64,000 nucleotides of DNA, taken from Desulfosporosinus sp049943955 (GTDB lineage Bacteria; Bacillota; Desulfitobacteriia; Desulfitobacteriales; Desulfitobacteriaceae). The stretch is from assembly GCF_049943955.1 (NCBI RefSeq), contig NZ_JBNFTW010000015.1, positions 1 through 64,000 on the forward strand, written 5' to 3'. Made by a program: the position numbers and the translations under genes. Under the pieces are notes generated by a model, which worked only from the letters and a program-made list of their open reading frames with translations, had not been told where the DNA came from and made no database searches. Positions 1 to 8,841 of the stretch are shown here, piece after piece. Positions within the stretch are counted from its first letter, which is position 1. Each line of letters opens with the position of its first letter.

Positions 1-120
1 AACCATGAACGTATTCAGCTTAAAACAAAACTGACACCGCTTGAAAAGCGATGCCAGATTGCGTAAATCCATGAAATTCTACGATAGACTTTTTTAATAC
101 TGTCCGTTAGACAGGGTTCA
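1..120 (+). mobile_element. Right end of an IS3-family insertion sequence (transposase C-terminus)
   Basis: Codons 1-66 read NHERIQLKTKLTPLEKRC then QIA and a TAA stop. This is the typical C-terminal tail of the IS3/IS150 OrfB integrase-type transposase, whose family ends in a YNxxRIQxKLxxxTPxE block. The 54 bases after the stop look like the terminal non-coding part of such an element, ending around ACAGGGTTCA. The pentamer gttca is repeated at 116-125 and may be part of the target duplication. The left part of the element is outside the window, so activity cannot be judged. Confidence 0.7.
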
Positions 121-363
121 GTTCATGATGCGGTAGAGGCATTACTCGAGAGACAGAAGGAAATAGACGCTTTGATTAAGGAGCTTCATTTAAAAAATGA
201 GGTAATTATGGCAGCTGAGCGAGACAAAGCGGGCCAAATTATTCTGACGGCACAACGAAATGCTTTGCAAGAGGCTGCGCGCAATGGAATTATCGATTAT
301 ACTATGGCGGCAAAAATTGTTGGCGATCTAGAAAATGACAATAATGAGAAACATAATGATTAG
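121..363 (+). pseudogene. 3' fragment of a gene cut by the IS3 element
   Basis: An open frame runs without a start codon from the IS end to TAG at 361-363, encoding about 80 residues (VHDAVEALLERQKEID onwards, ending NDNNEKHND). It is strongly helical and charged. The end (ILTAQRNALQEAARNG, then IIDYTMAAKIVGDLE) weakly resembles the cytoplasmic tail of CPA1-type Na+/H+ antiporters, but that match is tentative. A TTG at 172 could start a 63-residue product but has no convincing ribosome site. The continuous frame through the IS boundary suggests a truncated gene. Confidence 0.55.
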
Positions 364-378
364 AACATTTAGCTTTTC

Positions 379-1899
379 CTAATCGTCTTCTCGCTTTTTT
401 AGAGAATATCGGGTGAAGTCAAATTCATCAGCAAAAGTATATTTCAGGAGACCCTGTAAGAAATAACTGTTTGAAATATTACTTGTTTGTAAAAGTTCAT
501 TTTTAAAGGTTTCAAACAGTTCCTTAAACAGAATTTCGTGTTTTATAGATGCCTTTATGGCTTCGTGGATCTTATTCAGCAAATCCGGGGAGACTTTAAC
601 ACCGCTTGGCAAAATGCGCTTTCTCCGATCGCATAAGATTGTAAAGTCGGCTAGACGCACATCAAGAGCGCGGTTATTTTTGGGGAGATTTACCTCTCCG
701 AATAATCTTCGTACATGATTACGAAAACAATTCGCTTCGGAAGGGTTATAAAGTTCGATCCCATTGGGATAAAACCTTTCGAGGACTGCATGGTACATTT
801 GAGAAAGGCTGATTCTGTTTCGTAAATATACTTTACCTGATAAACTGTACCCAGAGAGAATGATCTTTTTTGTGTCATTAAAATCTATAGGGAGAGAGAA
901 CTGAACCATAATTTCACGGATTAAAGGGTCGACTGAGTTATATTCGAGCATTTCAGATAGTCCGTTTTTATAGTCCTTTAATCGCGAATACCATTGCGCA
1001 TCTCCAATAATAAAACCGTTAAGCTGGCTGCACCATTGAAAGGCAGAGCAATTGCTTTCTTTTAGGCAATAGAAAACGATGTCTGATAGACTGCCAAAAT
1101 ATTCTTCGAGGGTGTTAACTGAAACATAATTTATAGTTTCGGCAAAGGCAGAAAGAATATAATGGGGCCAAAACGTTGCAACATAATTATTAAAATGATT
1201 TTGCAGTGTTTTCTCGATTTGACGTACTCTTTGCCGGGTGATTCCTAAATCTAAACTGATTTCATGAAGTGTTGATCCCATGGCACGGCTTCTCATTAGT
1301 TTTAATGTTCGAGATTTATTAAATAATCTTTGGAGGTCATTACATAAAACCGCCATAAGATCTTCCTTTAACCATCCCATGAATCCTCGAAGATCAGATT
1401 CATCGTCGGCACATAACCTTTGGGAGAATATCCCCTTAAGGTCACTCACAAGGGTTATGTTGATTCTTTCAAAGAGGTCGATTAGATTTGTGGGCTGATC
1501 CTTTTTATAGGCTTTAACCAAGGAAACAGCCCTAGCCTTGTAATTGTTGCCATGAATCCTTTGGAAAAGATGATTGAGATGCTCTTTATTTTTTTTATTA
1601 ATTTCATAGGTGTTTACATACTTGTCTAACAAAGTTATTAGGCTCCTGAGGTTTGAAGAGTTCTGTGAACACCAGAGACAGAACGCTTCCCCCAATTCTT
1701 CTTTAGTTTCAAGAAGTACATTGGAAGTGACGGAAGATATTCCTTGTTTTTGATCAAAATCTGCAATAGCAAATGAGAATAACCATCCAAAAGCGGCTGC
1801 TTTTTCTGGGCTTTCAAGACAAACGTTGAACATTTCCTCTCCTAATACATCCCTCAGTTTATCTTGTAGTTTGTCTTGAGGTTTTAGGTTATACTTCAT
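379..1899 (-). CDS. Sigma-70 region 4-like DNA-binding protein, function unknown
   Basis: The protein has 506 residues. Around residues 200-245 it carries a helix-turn-helix typical of sigma-70 region 4 (STLHEISLDLGITRQRVRQI). No region 2 or other sigma core region is recognisable, so it is unlikely to be a full sigma factor. The rest is helical with no motif I can name. The start is well supported: AGGAGG lies seven bases before ATG 1899. It stands alone on the minus strand, separated from the upstream permease by a terminator. It could be a regulator using a sigma-like HTH, or part of a defence or mobile module, given the IS next to it. Unassigned. Confidence 0.75.
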   Translation of the reverse strand: MKYNLKPQDKLQDKLRDVLGEEMFNVCLESPEKAAAFGWLFSFAIADFDQKQGISSVTSNVLLETKEELGEAFCLWCSQNSSNLRSLITLLDKYVNTYEINKKNKEHLNHLFQRIHGNNYKARAVSLVKAYKKDQPTNLIDLFERINITLVSDLKGIFSQRLCADDESDLRGFMGWLKEDLMAVLCNDLQRLFNKSRTLKLMRSRAMGSTLHEISLDLGITRQRVRQIEKTLQNHFNNYVATFWPHYILSAFAETINYVSVNTLEEYFGSLSDIVFYCLKESNCSAFQWCSQLNGFIIGDAQWYSRLKDYKNGLSEMLEYNSVDPLIREIMVQFSLPIDFNDTKKIILSGYSLSGKVYLRNRISLSQMYHAVLERFYPNGIELYNPSEANCFRNHVRRLFGEVNLPKNNRALDVRLADFTILCDRRKRILPSGVKVSPDLLNKIHEAIKASIKHEILFKELFETFKNELLQTSNISNSYFLQGLLKYTFADEFDFTRYSLKKREDD

Positions 1900-1921
1900 G
1901 AGCGCATCCTCCTAACCGTAA

Positions 1922-1964
1922 AAAGCAAAAGTGAGCCCTGTTTTCCATAGACAGAGGGCTCACT
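1922..1964 (-). terminator. Rho-independent terminator of the ArsB-like permease gene
   Basis: Ten-base perfect arms AGTGAGCCCT (1930-1939) and AGGGCTCACT (1955-1964) flank a 15-base loop. Read on the minus strand, the stem is followed by TTTGCTTTTT. Confidence 0.8.
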
Positions 1965-2037
1965 AAAACACTTTATCACTACAAATCCTGGCAAGACTTG
2001 GTGCCCGGTTGTGAAGTTTTCTAATGATAAATTGGAA

Positions 2038-3321
2038 CTACCTCAGATATACTGCGAAAATATAAACAGTGGAAATGATAACCGACAAAATCATTAAAGG
2101 GAAAGCTATTTTAAGGAACCCTTTGTACGTGAGGATAACTCCGTTTTTTTCAGCTAGCCCTGCTACAATGACGTTAGCAGAAGCTCCAATAAGTGTCCCG
2201 TTGCCCCCTAAGCATGCTCCCAAGGATAAAGCCCACCATAAGGGTTTCAAGTTTGTAATTCCTCCGATTTGCCCCATCTTTTGGATAAGTGGAATCATTG
2301 TAGCGACGAAAGGGATGTTATCGATAAATGCGGAGGCAATAGCGGACAACCACAAGATTAACATCGTCGTAGCAGAAATAACTCCGCCTGTAGCTTCAAT
2401 AGATCTCCTGGCAACCCATTCAATCACTCCGACTTGATCTAAAGCGCCAATAATGATAAATAAGCCTGCAAAGAAAAAGAGAGTCGGCCATTCGATAGTC
2501 AGAAAGATATCTTCAGGTTCTTCCTTTGTAATTAACAATAAAAGCGTGGCTCCCCCTATGGCAATAGTCGCTGGTTCGAAATTGAGTACCTTATGCAATA
2601 GAAAGCCTAAAATTGTCAGACTTAGGACGAACAGAGACTTCTTTAGCAAAGCAAAATCTTTTATAGCTTCGAGTTCCGGCAAATCCATAATTCGAGCCCT
2701 GGCAAGTTCCGATGCTTTTAGCTTTTTACGATAGATAACCCGTAAAATCAGCATGGTTGCTAAGGATGTAACAGCAATGGGGATGAAGAGATTTAGAGCA
2801 AAATCCAGGAAGCTCAGGCCGGAAGCACTGCCAATCATAATATTGGGAGGATCTCCGATTAAAGTTGCGGTACCGCCGATATTCGAGGCGAGGATTTGGC
2901 TGATAAGAAAAGGTATGGGATCGATAGACAACTCAGAACAAATGGAAAATGTTACAGGTACTATCAGCAAAACCGTTGTTACATTATCAAGTAATGACGA
3001 AGTTATTGCCGTTACTGTAGAAAGAGCCACTAAAATCAATACTGGGTCACCTTTAGCAAGCTTGGCGGCTTTGATAGCCATATATTCAAAAACCCCCGTT
3101 CGACGAGTTACACCAACAATGATCATCATTCCAATGAGCAGACCAATTGTATTGAAGTCAATGGCTTGTATTGCTTGTTCCTGATTTAGAACATTAGCGA
3201 AAAGTATTAAACTAGCGCCAATTAAAGAAACAACGGTTCGGTTGAGAGTTTCTGTGATTATGAGGCTGTAGGTTAAAAGGAAGATGACTAGAGTTATTAC
3301 TAAAGGCTCAGCTAATGTCAC
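2038..3321 (-). CDS. ArsB/NhaD-type membrane permease (anion or Na+/H+ transporter)
   Basis: The 427-residue polytopic membrane protein has about 11-12 hydrophobic segments. It belongs to the ion transporter superfamily that includes ArsB, NhaD and the mammalian P protein. Family marks are the repeated half-sites TSSLLDNVTTVLLIVP and ASAFIDNIPFVATMIP, and the loop ASNIGGTATLIGDPPNIMIG. The second repeat has LGGNGTLIGASANVIVAG. GAAAGGAGAGCAGA precedes ATG 3321. No arsenic genes are adjacent, so arsenite export is not supported. Na+/H+ antiport or organic/inorganic anion transport is equally possible. Confidence 0.8.
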   Translation of the reverse strand: MTLAEPLVITLVIFLLTYSLIITETLNRTVVSLIGASLILFANVLNQEQAIQAIDFNTIGLLIGMMIIVGVTRRTGVFEYMAIKAAKLAKGDPVLILVALSTVTAITSSLLDNVTTVLLIVPVTFSICSELSIDPIPFLISQILASNIGGTATLIGDPPNIMIGSASGLSFLDFALNLFIPIAVTSLATMLILRVIYRKKLKASELARARIMDLPELEAIKDFALLKKSLFVLSLTILGFLLHKVLNFEPATIAIGGATLLLLITKEEPEDIFLTIEWPTLFFFAGLFIIIGALDQVGVIEWVARRSIEATGGVISATTMLILWLSAIASAFIDNIPFVATMIPLIQKMGQIGGITNLKPLWWALSLGACLGGNGTLIGASANVIVAGLAEKNGVILTYKGFLKIAFPLMILSVIISTVYIFAVYLR

Positions 3322-3365
3322 ATTCTGCTCTCCTTTCCATGTTGGCGAGAAGCTAAAATAAAGGC

Positions 3366-3395
3366 GGCTGATTATTTATTCGTAAATAATCAGCC
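3366..3395 (-). terminator. Terminator after the P-II gene
   Basis: Perfect 13-bp arms GGCTGATTATTTA and TAAATAATCAGCC surround a 4-base loop. The hairpin lies 20 bases downstream of the P-II stop on the minus strand. It separates amt-glnB from the permease gene. Confidence 0.75.
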
Positions 3396-3415
3396 TTCTC
3401 TATCTTTTGTCATCG

Positions 3416-3754
3416 TTAAATAGCTTTCTCACCTTTATCGCCGGTGCGAATACGAATAACTTCCTCCACATTATGAATAAATAGTTTGCCATCGCCAACC
3501 TGACCAGTACGTGCGGTTTTAACGATAATATCGATAACTTCATCTAACTTTTCATCAACAGTGACGATTTCTACTTTAATCTTCGAAAGCAAATGTGAAA
3601 CAACTTCTTGACCACGGTAAATTTGCGTATAGCCTTTTTGCCTGCCAAAACCGAGGACATGTGTCACTGTAATGCCTAAGATTCCGGCAGCCGCCAGGGC
3701 ATCCTTGATTTCATCCAGTTTACCCGGCCGGATTATGGCTTCAATTTTTTTCAT
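3416..3754 (-). CDS. glnB: P-II nitrogen regulatory protein (GlnB/GlnK)
   Basis: The 112-residue protein matches P-II along its whole length. It has the N-terminal MKKIEAIIRPGKLDEIKDAL, the T-loop GFGRQKGYTQIYRGQEVV, and the C-terminal block TGQVGDGKLFIHNVEEVIRI. It senses 2-oxoglutarate and ATP/ADP and plugs the ammonium channel. Residue 51, the tyrosine uridylylated in enterobacteria, is Val, so regulation must rest on effector binding rather than uridylylation. It lies 107 bases after amt on the same strand, the classic amtB-glnK pair. Confidence 0.95.
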   Translation of the reverse strand: MKKIEAIIRPGKLDEIKDALAAAGILGITVTHVLGFGRQKGYTQIYRGQEVVSHLLSKIKVEIVTVDEKLDEVIDIIVKTARTGQVGDGKLFIHNVEEVIRIRTGDKGEKAI

Positions 3755-3832
3755 AGGAAAATTCTCCTTTCATATCCATAGGTGGTGCCAATTCTAGTGG
3801 AACTGTCTGAACTTTTCCAGCTGTTAAGACAT

Positions 3833-3848
3833 CCACTTCTATAAGTGG
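3833..3848 (-). repeat. Copy of the dispersed CCACTTATAGAAGTGG palindrome
   Basis: CCACTT-CTAT-AAGTGG sits between amt and glnB. On the minus strand its surroundings (GGACCCACCCCACTTATAG, then AAGTGG and GTCTTAA) match the repeat at 61746-61780. It is one of at least five related copies in the window, all between genes. Confidence 0.7.
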
Positions 3849-3861
3849 GGTGGGTCCGAGT

Positions 3862-5382
3862 TCATTCACCGGTAGATGACTTCATAACGAATTCTGGATA
3901 AGCTAACATGCCCATTTCAGGAATATCTAATCCGGCTAATTCGTCTTCCGGTTTCACACGCATACCGAGAGTCGCATTGAGAATCTTAAAGAAGATATAA
4001 GACAAGCCAATACTCCAAACCAGAACTACTGCAGCATCGATCAATTGGGCGCCAAACTGCCCGACATTTCCATAAAGCAGGCCAGTTACTCCTCCGGCAA
4101 CTCCGTTGAGGCCATCTCCGTAGGTGCCGTCAGCAAAGATCCCGACACTGATGACGCCCCAGATACCATTAACCATATGAACAGAGATAGCTCCCACGGG
4201 ATCATCAATTTTCAATTTGCGATCGATAAAGAGTACACTGGCTACGACAAGGGCTCCGGCTATTGCTCCAATAATAACGGCAGAATTGACTGAGACGAAG
4301 CCAGAAGGAGCAGTAATCGCCACTAAACCTGCTAAAGTACCGTTACACATCATAGAAGGGTCTGGCTTTTTATACTTAATCCACATAATCATCATGGCTA
4401 CAAAGCCGCCCACGGCACCGGCTAACATGGTGTTAACAGCAACCACGGAAATTCGTAAGTCCGTACCGGCTAAAGTACTGCCGGGATTAAATCCGAACCA
4501 TCCGAAGAACAAGATAATGGTGCCAAGAATCGCCATCGGTATATCGTGGCCGGGAATAACGTTAACTTTTCCGTTAACATATTTCCCAATACGAGGCCCC
4601 AATACTAAGGCTGCTGCCAAGGCACAGCCTCCGCCGATGCTGTGTACTACTCCGGAACCAGCAAAGTCTACAGCACCGTGTCCCAAGCCCCAGTGTGAAC
4701 CGATTTGAGAAAGCCAACCGCCGCCCCAAACCCAGTTTCCGTAGATTGGGTAAAGAAACATTGAAATGAAGAAACTGCCGATGACAACCGCAGAAAATTT
4801 GATTCGCTCTGCCTGTGCTCCCGTTGGTATAGTCACTGCGGTATCCATAAATACCATTTGGAAAAGGAAGAGGATAAATACTCCGACATCATAAGTTCCG
4901 CCTGAAGTCAGGAAAAAACCTGTATGACCGAACAAGCCCCAACCATTAACAGCAAATTCGCCAGTGAGGGGCGGTGTTCCCCCGATAGCTCCCACTGCGC
5001 CGACTCCACCAAACATCAAACCGAACCCTACGAGGTAATAACCGATGGCTCCTACCAAAAAGACCATTAAGTTCATAGCCATGGTATGAGCGGCATTTTT
5101 AGCACGGGTAAAACCGGCTTCAACTAAGGCAAATCCTGCTTGCATGAAGAAAACCATAAACCCTGTAAGTAAGGTCCAAACAAAATTAATTCCAATTTTG
5201 TTTTTACCAACTTGAGCGGCGACTTCCGATAATGTTGGATCTCCGGCTTTAGCTGCGGCGATATCGGCAATCCCTCCGGTGTTTGCTCCTGAGGGATCAC
5301 CGGCAGCTAAGGCTGCTGTTGCAATTAGGAGAATTAAAAATACGGTTAACAAGGTGATCTTAATCAATTTTGACCTTTTCAT
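3862..5382 (-). CDS. amt: Ammonium transporter (Amt/MEP/Rh family)
   Basis: The protein has 506 residues. A cleavable signal peptide (residues 1-26, ending AALAAG) precedes an N-terminal linker of about 35 residues and then 11 membrane spans. Visible family sites are the pore Asp in MVFMDTAVTIPTGAQAER and the twin pore histidines in GSGVVHSIGGG and SVHMVNGIWG. It conducts ammonium/ammonia across the cytoplasmic membrane and would be gated by the adjacent P-II protein. ATG 5382 is preceded by GAAAGGGGCGGG. The long N-terminal linker makes it larger than E. coli AmtB (about 430 residues). Confidence 0.95.
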   Translation of the reverse strand: MKRSKLIKITLLTVFLILLIATAALAAGDPSGANTGGIADIAAAKAGDPTLSEVAAQVGKNKIGINFVWTLLTGFMVFFMQAGFALVEAGFTRAKNAAHTMAMNLMVFLVGAIGYYLVGFGLMFGGVGAVGAIGGTPPLTGEFAVNGWGLFGHTGFFLTSGGTYDVGVFILFLFQMVFMDTAVTIPTGAQAERIKFSAVVIGSFFISMFLYPIYGNWVWGGGWLSQIGSHWGLGHGAVDFAGSGVVHSIGGGCALAAALVLGPRIGKYVNGKVNVIPGHDIPMAILGTIILFFGWFGFNPGSTLAGTDLRISVVAVNTMLAGAVGGFVAMMIMWIKYKKPDPSMMCNGTLAGLVAITAPSGFVSVNSAVIIGAIAGALVVASVLFIDRKLKIDDPVGAISVHMVNGIWGVISVGIFADGTYGDGLNGVAGGVTGLLYGNVGQFGAQLIDAAVVLVWSIGLSYIFFKILNATLGMRVKPEDELAGLDIPEMGMLAYPEFVMKSSTGE

Positions 5383-5480
5383 TTTTTCCCGCCCCTTTCA
5401 TTAATAATAGACGTTTCTACGATGGTTCAATTTCCATATATTAATAAGGAATAATAGCTGACGATGAGTTTATAAAACTG

Positions 5481-5687
5481 TTAGGTTTGACTTCTAAGTC
5501 TTAAATAGGTCCTGCGCAAATGAAAACCTTTGTAGATACCGAATAAAAGCACCAACATTCCTAAAAACGATGATGGCAATGGCCGGTTAAAAGCACTTAA
5601 ATAGAAGTTCGGAATTATCAACAGCCAGGCCAAACCGGAAAGTATAATAAAAATGTCTGCACCAATCAGGATCTTGAGTATTTTCAT
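5481..5687 (-). CDS. Small two-span membrane protein
   Basis: The 68-residue protein has hydrophobic segments at about 5-26 and 40-58, and an Arg-rich C-terminal tail (HLRRTYLRLRSQT). AAGGAGGTGATTCT precedes ATG 5687, an excellent ribosome site. It lies about 100 bases upstream of amt on the same strand and may be cotranscribed with it. No family recognised. Confidence 0.65.
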   Translation of the reverse strand: MKILKILIGADIFIILSGLAWLLIIPNFYLSAFNRPLPSSFLGMLVLLFGIYKGFHLRRTYLRLRSQT

Positions 5688-5711
5688 AGAATCACCTCCT
5701 TAAAATAAAAG

Positions 5712-5789
5712 AGACGCTCGGACATCATTGCCCAAGCGTCTTTGCTTGAAATAAATAAGGCGCTCTCGAAATTCATTCGAGAGCGCCTT
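5712..5789 (-). promoter_or_regulatory. Two tandem GC-rich hairpins in the leader of the small membrane gene
   Basis: Hairpin 1 has 14-base perfect arms (AAGGCGCTCTCGAA, 5757-5770, and 5776-5789). Hairpin 2 has arms AGACGCTCGG (5712-5721) and CCAAGCGTCT (5732-5741). On the minus strand each is followed by a T-rich stretch (TTATTTATTTC and CTTTTATTTT), and the second runs directly into AAGGAGG of the 5481-5687 gene. They look like tandem terminators or attenuators upstream of the nitrogen genes. No known riboswitch motif was recognised. Confidence 0.6.
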
Positions 5790-6134
5790 TGCTCATTACG
5801 GTTATTATACGGAGTAATGGTTGTGAAGTCCAGATGCTTTCGCTAAAAACATTGTATACATTTCGTGAGCCAGAGTTCACTGATTGGTAACACTTTGTTA
5901 GGATAGTGTTTTCTTGATATTAAAAAAAGGCAGAAGATACCAATGAATTCTTAAAAATATTTACTTACCCGAAAGTTTTTAAAAAAGGATTTTTTGAAGC
6001 AATGTCGAATAATTACATAGTTAACAGAGTTAATTAAGTTCGTCGACTTTTTCGCTTAAATAGGATATGATTCAAATGAAATGACACAAGTACGCTTATG
6101 ATCATAAACACTGTTAAATAAGGACGGGGAAGCC
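5790..6134. other. Divergent intergenic region upstream of the ROK gene
   Basis: About 345 AT-rich bases between the minus-strand nitrogen genes and the plus-strand uronate cluster. It must contain the ROK gene promoter. I see no convincing -35/-10 pair; TTGATA near 5914 followed 17 bases later by ATACCA is weak. No ORF or repeat was seen. Confidence 0.4.
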
Positions 6135-7376
6135 ATGAAAGACGTTGCCAATCTTGACTATCTAAAAACCCTAAATCGTCTTAAGGTTTTAAATTTAATT
6201 CGGGAAAATCAAGAAATGTCTCGGCAAGAGTTGGCCAAGCTAACCGGACTTACCCCGGCAGCAATCACGGGTATTGTCAGAGAACTTGTCCAAATGGGAA
6301 ATGTTATCGAACTTGGACCCGGAGAGTCCAGTGGGGGCCGGCGCCCAATTAAACTCAAATTCAATCCTGAAGCGGGATATGTTATTGGAGTGGAGATTAC
6401 CAGAAATAGAACAACTCTGGGAATTGTCGACCTGCAAGCTAAACCAATCAAAATCATTGAAGCTTCAATTAATATGTCAAATCCTCAAGAGGGACTTCTT
6501 GCCCTTAAGAATTGTATCGATAGGCTCATTAATGAAACGGAGATCCCTGCGGAAAAAATCATGGGGGCTGGCTTTGCTCTCCCGGGTTTATATGACCGCA
6601 AAGACAATTCTATTAAGCATTCTCCAAATCTTGGAGAGGGTTGGCGCAATGCTCCTATTCGAGATTGGCTGCAAGATGTTATATCTGTGCCCTTTTTTAT
6701 AGAACATAATTCTAACGCTGCTGCCTTGGCGGAATACACTTTGGGGCAAGGCAAGCATGTTAAAGATTTGGCCTATGTCAATTTAGGTGAAGGCTTAAGT
6801 GCCGGAGTTATTATGGACGACCGAATTCTCTATGGCTCAAGAGGTTATGCCGGAGAGATGGGCCATGTTGTTATCGTTGAAAACGGTCCCCTCTGTAACT
6901 GTGGTAACAAAGGGTGCCTGGAAAGTCTCTACGCTGTTCCGGCATTGGTTCGTAAGGCCAATAATGAACTGCCTTTATGTTCGACCTCAGATTCGTTAAA
7001 GCAAATCTGGGAAAGTAAAGGGCAGGTTACCATTGAAGATATTATAACCTGTGCTTCAGATATCAATTCTTATGCCTGGGAACTCATCAAACAAGCCGGT
7101 TGGTATATGGGAACGGGTGTCGCCAACCTCATTAATTTTTATAATCCGGAAATGGTAGTCCTTGGGGGCATTCTGGCCGGAGCAGGGTCAGTTCTCATGG
7201 AACCACTCATCGAAAGTATGCATGCTCATGCCTTTCCTGAGATTTCCAAGAATACAAGAGTGGAAATTTCTCTCATCGGCCGTCAAGCAGCATTCTACGG
7301 CGCCTGCTTGGTGGGCATAAAAAAGCTTTTTTCAAATGACAGAACGGAGAACATTTATTCCATGACTGTTATTTGA
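6135..7376 (+). CDS. ROK-family transcriptional regulator (probable repressor of the uronate operon)
   Basis: The protein has 413 residues. Residues 15-60 form an N-terminal winged helix (MSRQELAKLTGLTPAAITG), followed by a sugar-kinase-like ROK domain. The ROK zinc site CNCGNKGCLES is intact near residue 255. The usual DxGxT phosphate loop is replaced by GVEITRNRTT, so this is a sugar-sensing regulator rather than a kinase. GGACGGGGAAGCC precedes ATG 6135. It is first in, and on the same strand as, the TRAP/uronate cluster, so it probably responds to a hexuronate or pathway intermediate. The inducer is inferred from context only. Confidence 0.88.
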   Translation: MKDVANLDYLKTLNRLKVLNLIRENQEMSRQELAKLTGLTPAAITGIVRELVQMGNVIELGPGESSGGRRPIKLKFNPEAGYVIGVEITRNRTTLGIVDLQAKPIKIIEASINMSNPQEGLLALKNCIDRLINETEIPAEKIMGAGFALPGLYDRKDNSIKHSPNLGEGWRNAPIRDWLQDVISVPFFIEHNSNAAALAEYTLGQGKHVKDLAYVNLGEGLSAGVIMDDRILYGSRGYAGEMGHVVIVENGPLCNCGNKGCLESLYAVPALVRKANNELPLCSTSDSLKQIWESKGQVTIEDIITCASDINSYAWELIKQAGWYMGTGVANLINFYNPEMVVLGGILAGAGSVLMEPLIESMHAHAFPEISKNTRVEISLIGRQAAFYGACLVGIKKLFSNDRTENIYSMTVI

Positions 7377-7399
7377 AAATAGATGTCCCTATTAATACG

Positions 7400-7431
7400 T
7401 TGCTAATAAAATACACGATTTTTATTAGCAA
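7400..7431. promoter_or_regulatory. AT-rich inverted repeat between the ROK gene and dctP
   Basis: Perfect 12-base arms TTGCTAATAAAA (7400-7411) and TTTTATTAGCAA (7420-7431) are separated by eight bases. It lies about 110 bases before dctP. It could be the ROK operator for the transport/catabolic operon or a weak terminator of the ROK gene. The symmetry favours an operator. TATAAT near 7474 could be the -10 of a dctP promoter just downstream. Confidence 0.5.
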
Positions 7432-7538
7432 TCACTCAATGAATGTGGATATAGAAAGGGAGTGGTAGGAAAGATATAATGGCTTTTAGTGCTTTCTGAA
7501 AACAGAATTTTTAAGCAATTGGAGGAGGAAGTAATTCA

Positions 7539-8555
7539 ATGAAATTAAAAAGAATCGCTCTTGCTGCCCTAAGTGCAACCCTCGTTTTGGGCTTAACAGC
7601 CTGCGGTACTTCCCAAAATACAACGCCGAGTCAAAGTGGAAGTACTTCCGGTCAAAAAATGACCTTACGTTTAGCAGATATTCAACCCGCAGATTATCCA
7701 ACAGTTGTTGGGGATAACGAATTTGCCAAATTGGTAAAGGAACGGACAAATGGACGGATAACAATTTCTGTATATCCTAATGCTCAATTAGGTGACGAAA
7801 AAACCGCTATTGAACAACTACAGTTAGGCGCCATCGATTTTGGCCGGATTAATGCTTCTCCTTTGGCATCTTTCGACAAGCAATTAAACGTTTTTAACTT
7901 ACCTTACCTGTTCTCCAGCAGTGATCAAATGTGGAAAGTTCTCAACGGACCAATTGGCGATCAAATGCTGGCAGGGCTCAAAGATTCAAAAATGATCGGT
8001 CTGACCTATTACGATTCAGGGGCCAGAAATTTTTATAATTCTAAAAAACCTGTCGTTCATCCACAAGATTTAGCCGGACTTAAGATTCGCGTTCAGCAAT
8101 CAGACATGTTTATTGATCTCGTTAAGACTCTTGGCGGTTCCCCGACCCCGATGGCTTATGGTGAAGTTTACAGCGCTTTGCAAACTGGCGTCATTGATGG
8201 TGCGGAAAACAACTGGCCCAGCTATTATTCAACCAACCATTATAAAGTTTCTAAGTACCTCACCCTTGATGAGCACTCCCGTACACCGGAAATTCTTTTA
8301 GCAAGCCAATCAACTTGGAATAAGTTGTCTCCAGATGATCAAAAGATTGTTCTTCAAGCAGCAAAAGATTCCCAGGCAGTTCAGCGTAAAGCTTGGACTG
8401 ATCTGGAGAACAAGGCAATTCAAGCAGCTAAGGACAATGGAAACGTTGTAACTAAAGTTGATATTACCGAATGGCAAAAGGCTGCTCAACCTCTCTATGA
8501 TAAATATGGCAAAGATTATACCTCTATCATTGATCAGATTCGAGCTACAAAATAA
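7539..8555 (+). CDS. dctP: TRAP transporter substrate-binding lipoprotein (DctP family)
   Basis: The 338-residue extracytoplasmic receptor has a lipoprotein signal ending LTAC-G (Cys about residue 22). The DctP core is clear: LKIRVQQSDMFIDLVKTLGG carries the conserved Arg that clamps the substrate carboxylate, followed by GEVYSALQTGVIDGAENN. It delivers an organic acid to the DctQM permease. Genes downstream degrade tagaturonate/altronate, so a hexuronate or hexonate is the likely ligand. GGAGGAGG stands ten bases before ATG 7539. Confidence 0.92.
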   Translation: MKLKRIALAALSATLVLGLTACGTSQNTTPSQSGSTSGQKMTLRLADIQPADYPTVVGDNEFAKLVKERTNGRITISVYPNAQLGDEKTAIEQLQLGAIDFGRINASPLASFDKQLNVFNLPYLFSSSDQMWKVLNGPIGDQMLAGLKDSKMIGLTYYDSGARNFYNSKKPVVHPQDLAGLKIRVQQSDMFIDLVKTLGGSPTPMAYGEVYSALQTGVIDGAENNWPSYYSTNHYKVSKYLTLDEHSRTPEILLASQSTWNKLSPDDQKIVLQAAKDSQAVQRKAWTDLENKAIQAAKDNGNVVTKVDITEWQKAAQPLYDKYGKDYTSIIDQIRATK

Positions 8556-8569
8556 CAGGCAACATTTAC

Positions 8570-8608
8570 AGGGTGACTGGCAGTCAACCGGTCATCCTGG
8601 TTTATTTA
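8570..8608 (+). terminator. Hairpin after dctP (partial terminator)
   Basis: Arms AGGGTGACTGG (8570-8580) and CCGGTCATCCT (8588-8598) are followed by GGTTTATTTAAA. It lies between dctP and dctQ, where attenuation would give the receptor excess seen in TRAP systems. The next 230 bases to dctQ are non-coding with no clear motif. Confidence 0.6.
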
Positions 8609-8841
8609 AATCATTCGCAGTGCCGTTATAACGGCATATGGGTCTTTTAAGCATAAGTGCAATAAGGAGACGGTGCTTGCGCCCAAGCCTAACAAATGAG
8701 AGACTGTGTCTTCTGGTGACAGACAAGTTTTCTTTATTTATAAAATGTTATTTTTTGTAATGAATGTATATATTGCTCAAAACTTTTTTAAAAATTAATA
8801 TCTTAATTAAAACATCGTCGATATGAAAGAAGGTGGCTGGT

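Noticed and set aside
2069..3184. Plus-strand frames opposite the ArsB-like permease
   Set aside because: They are antisense shadows of a clear membrane protein gene with no start signals.
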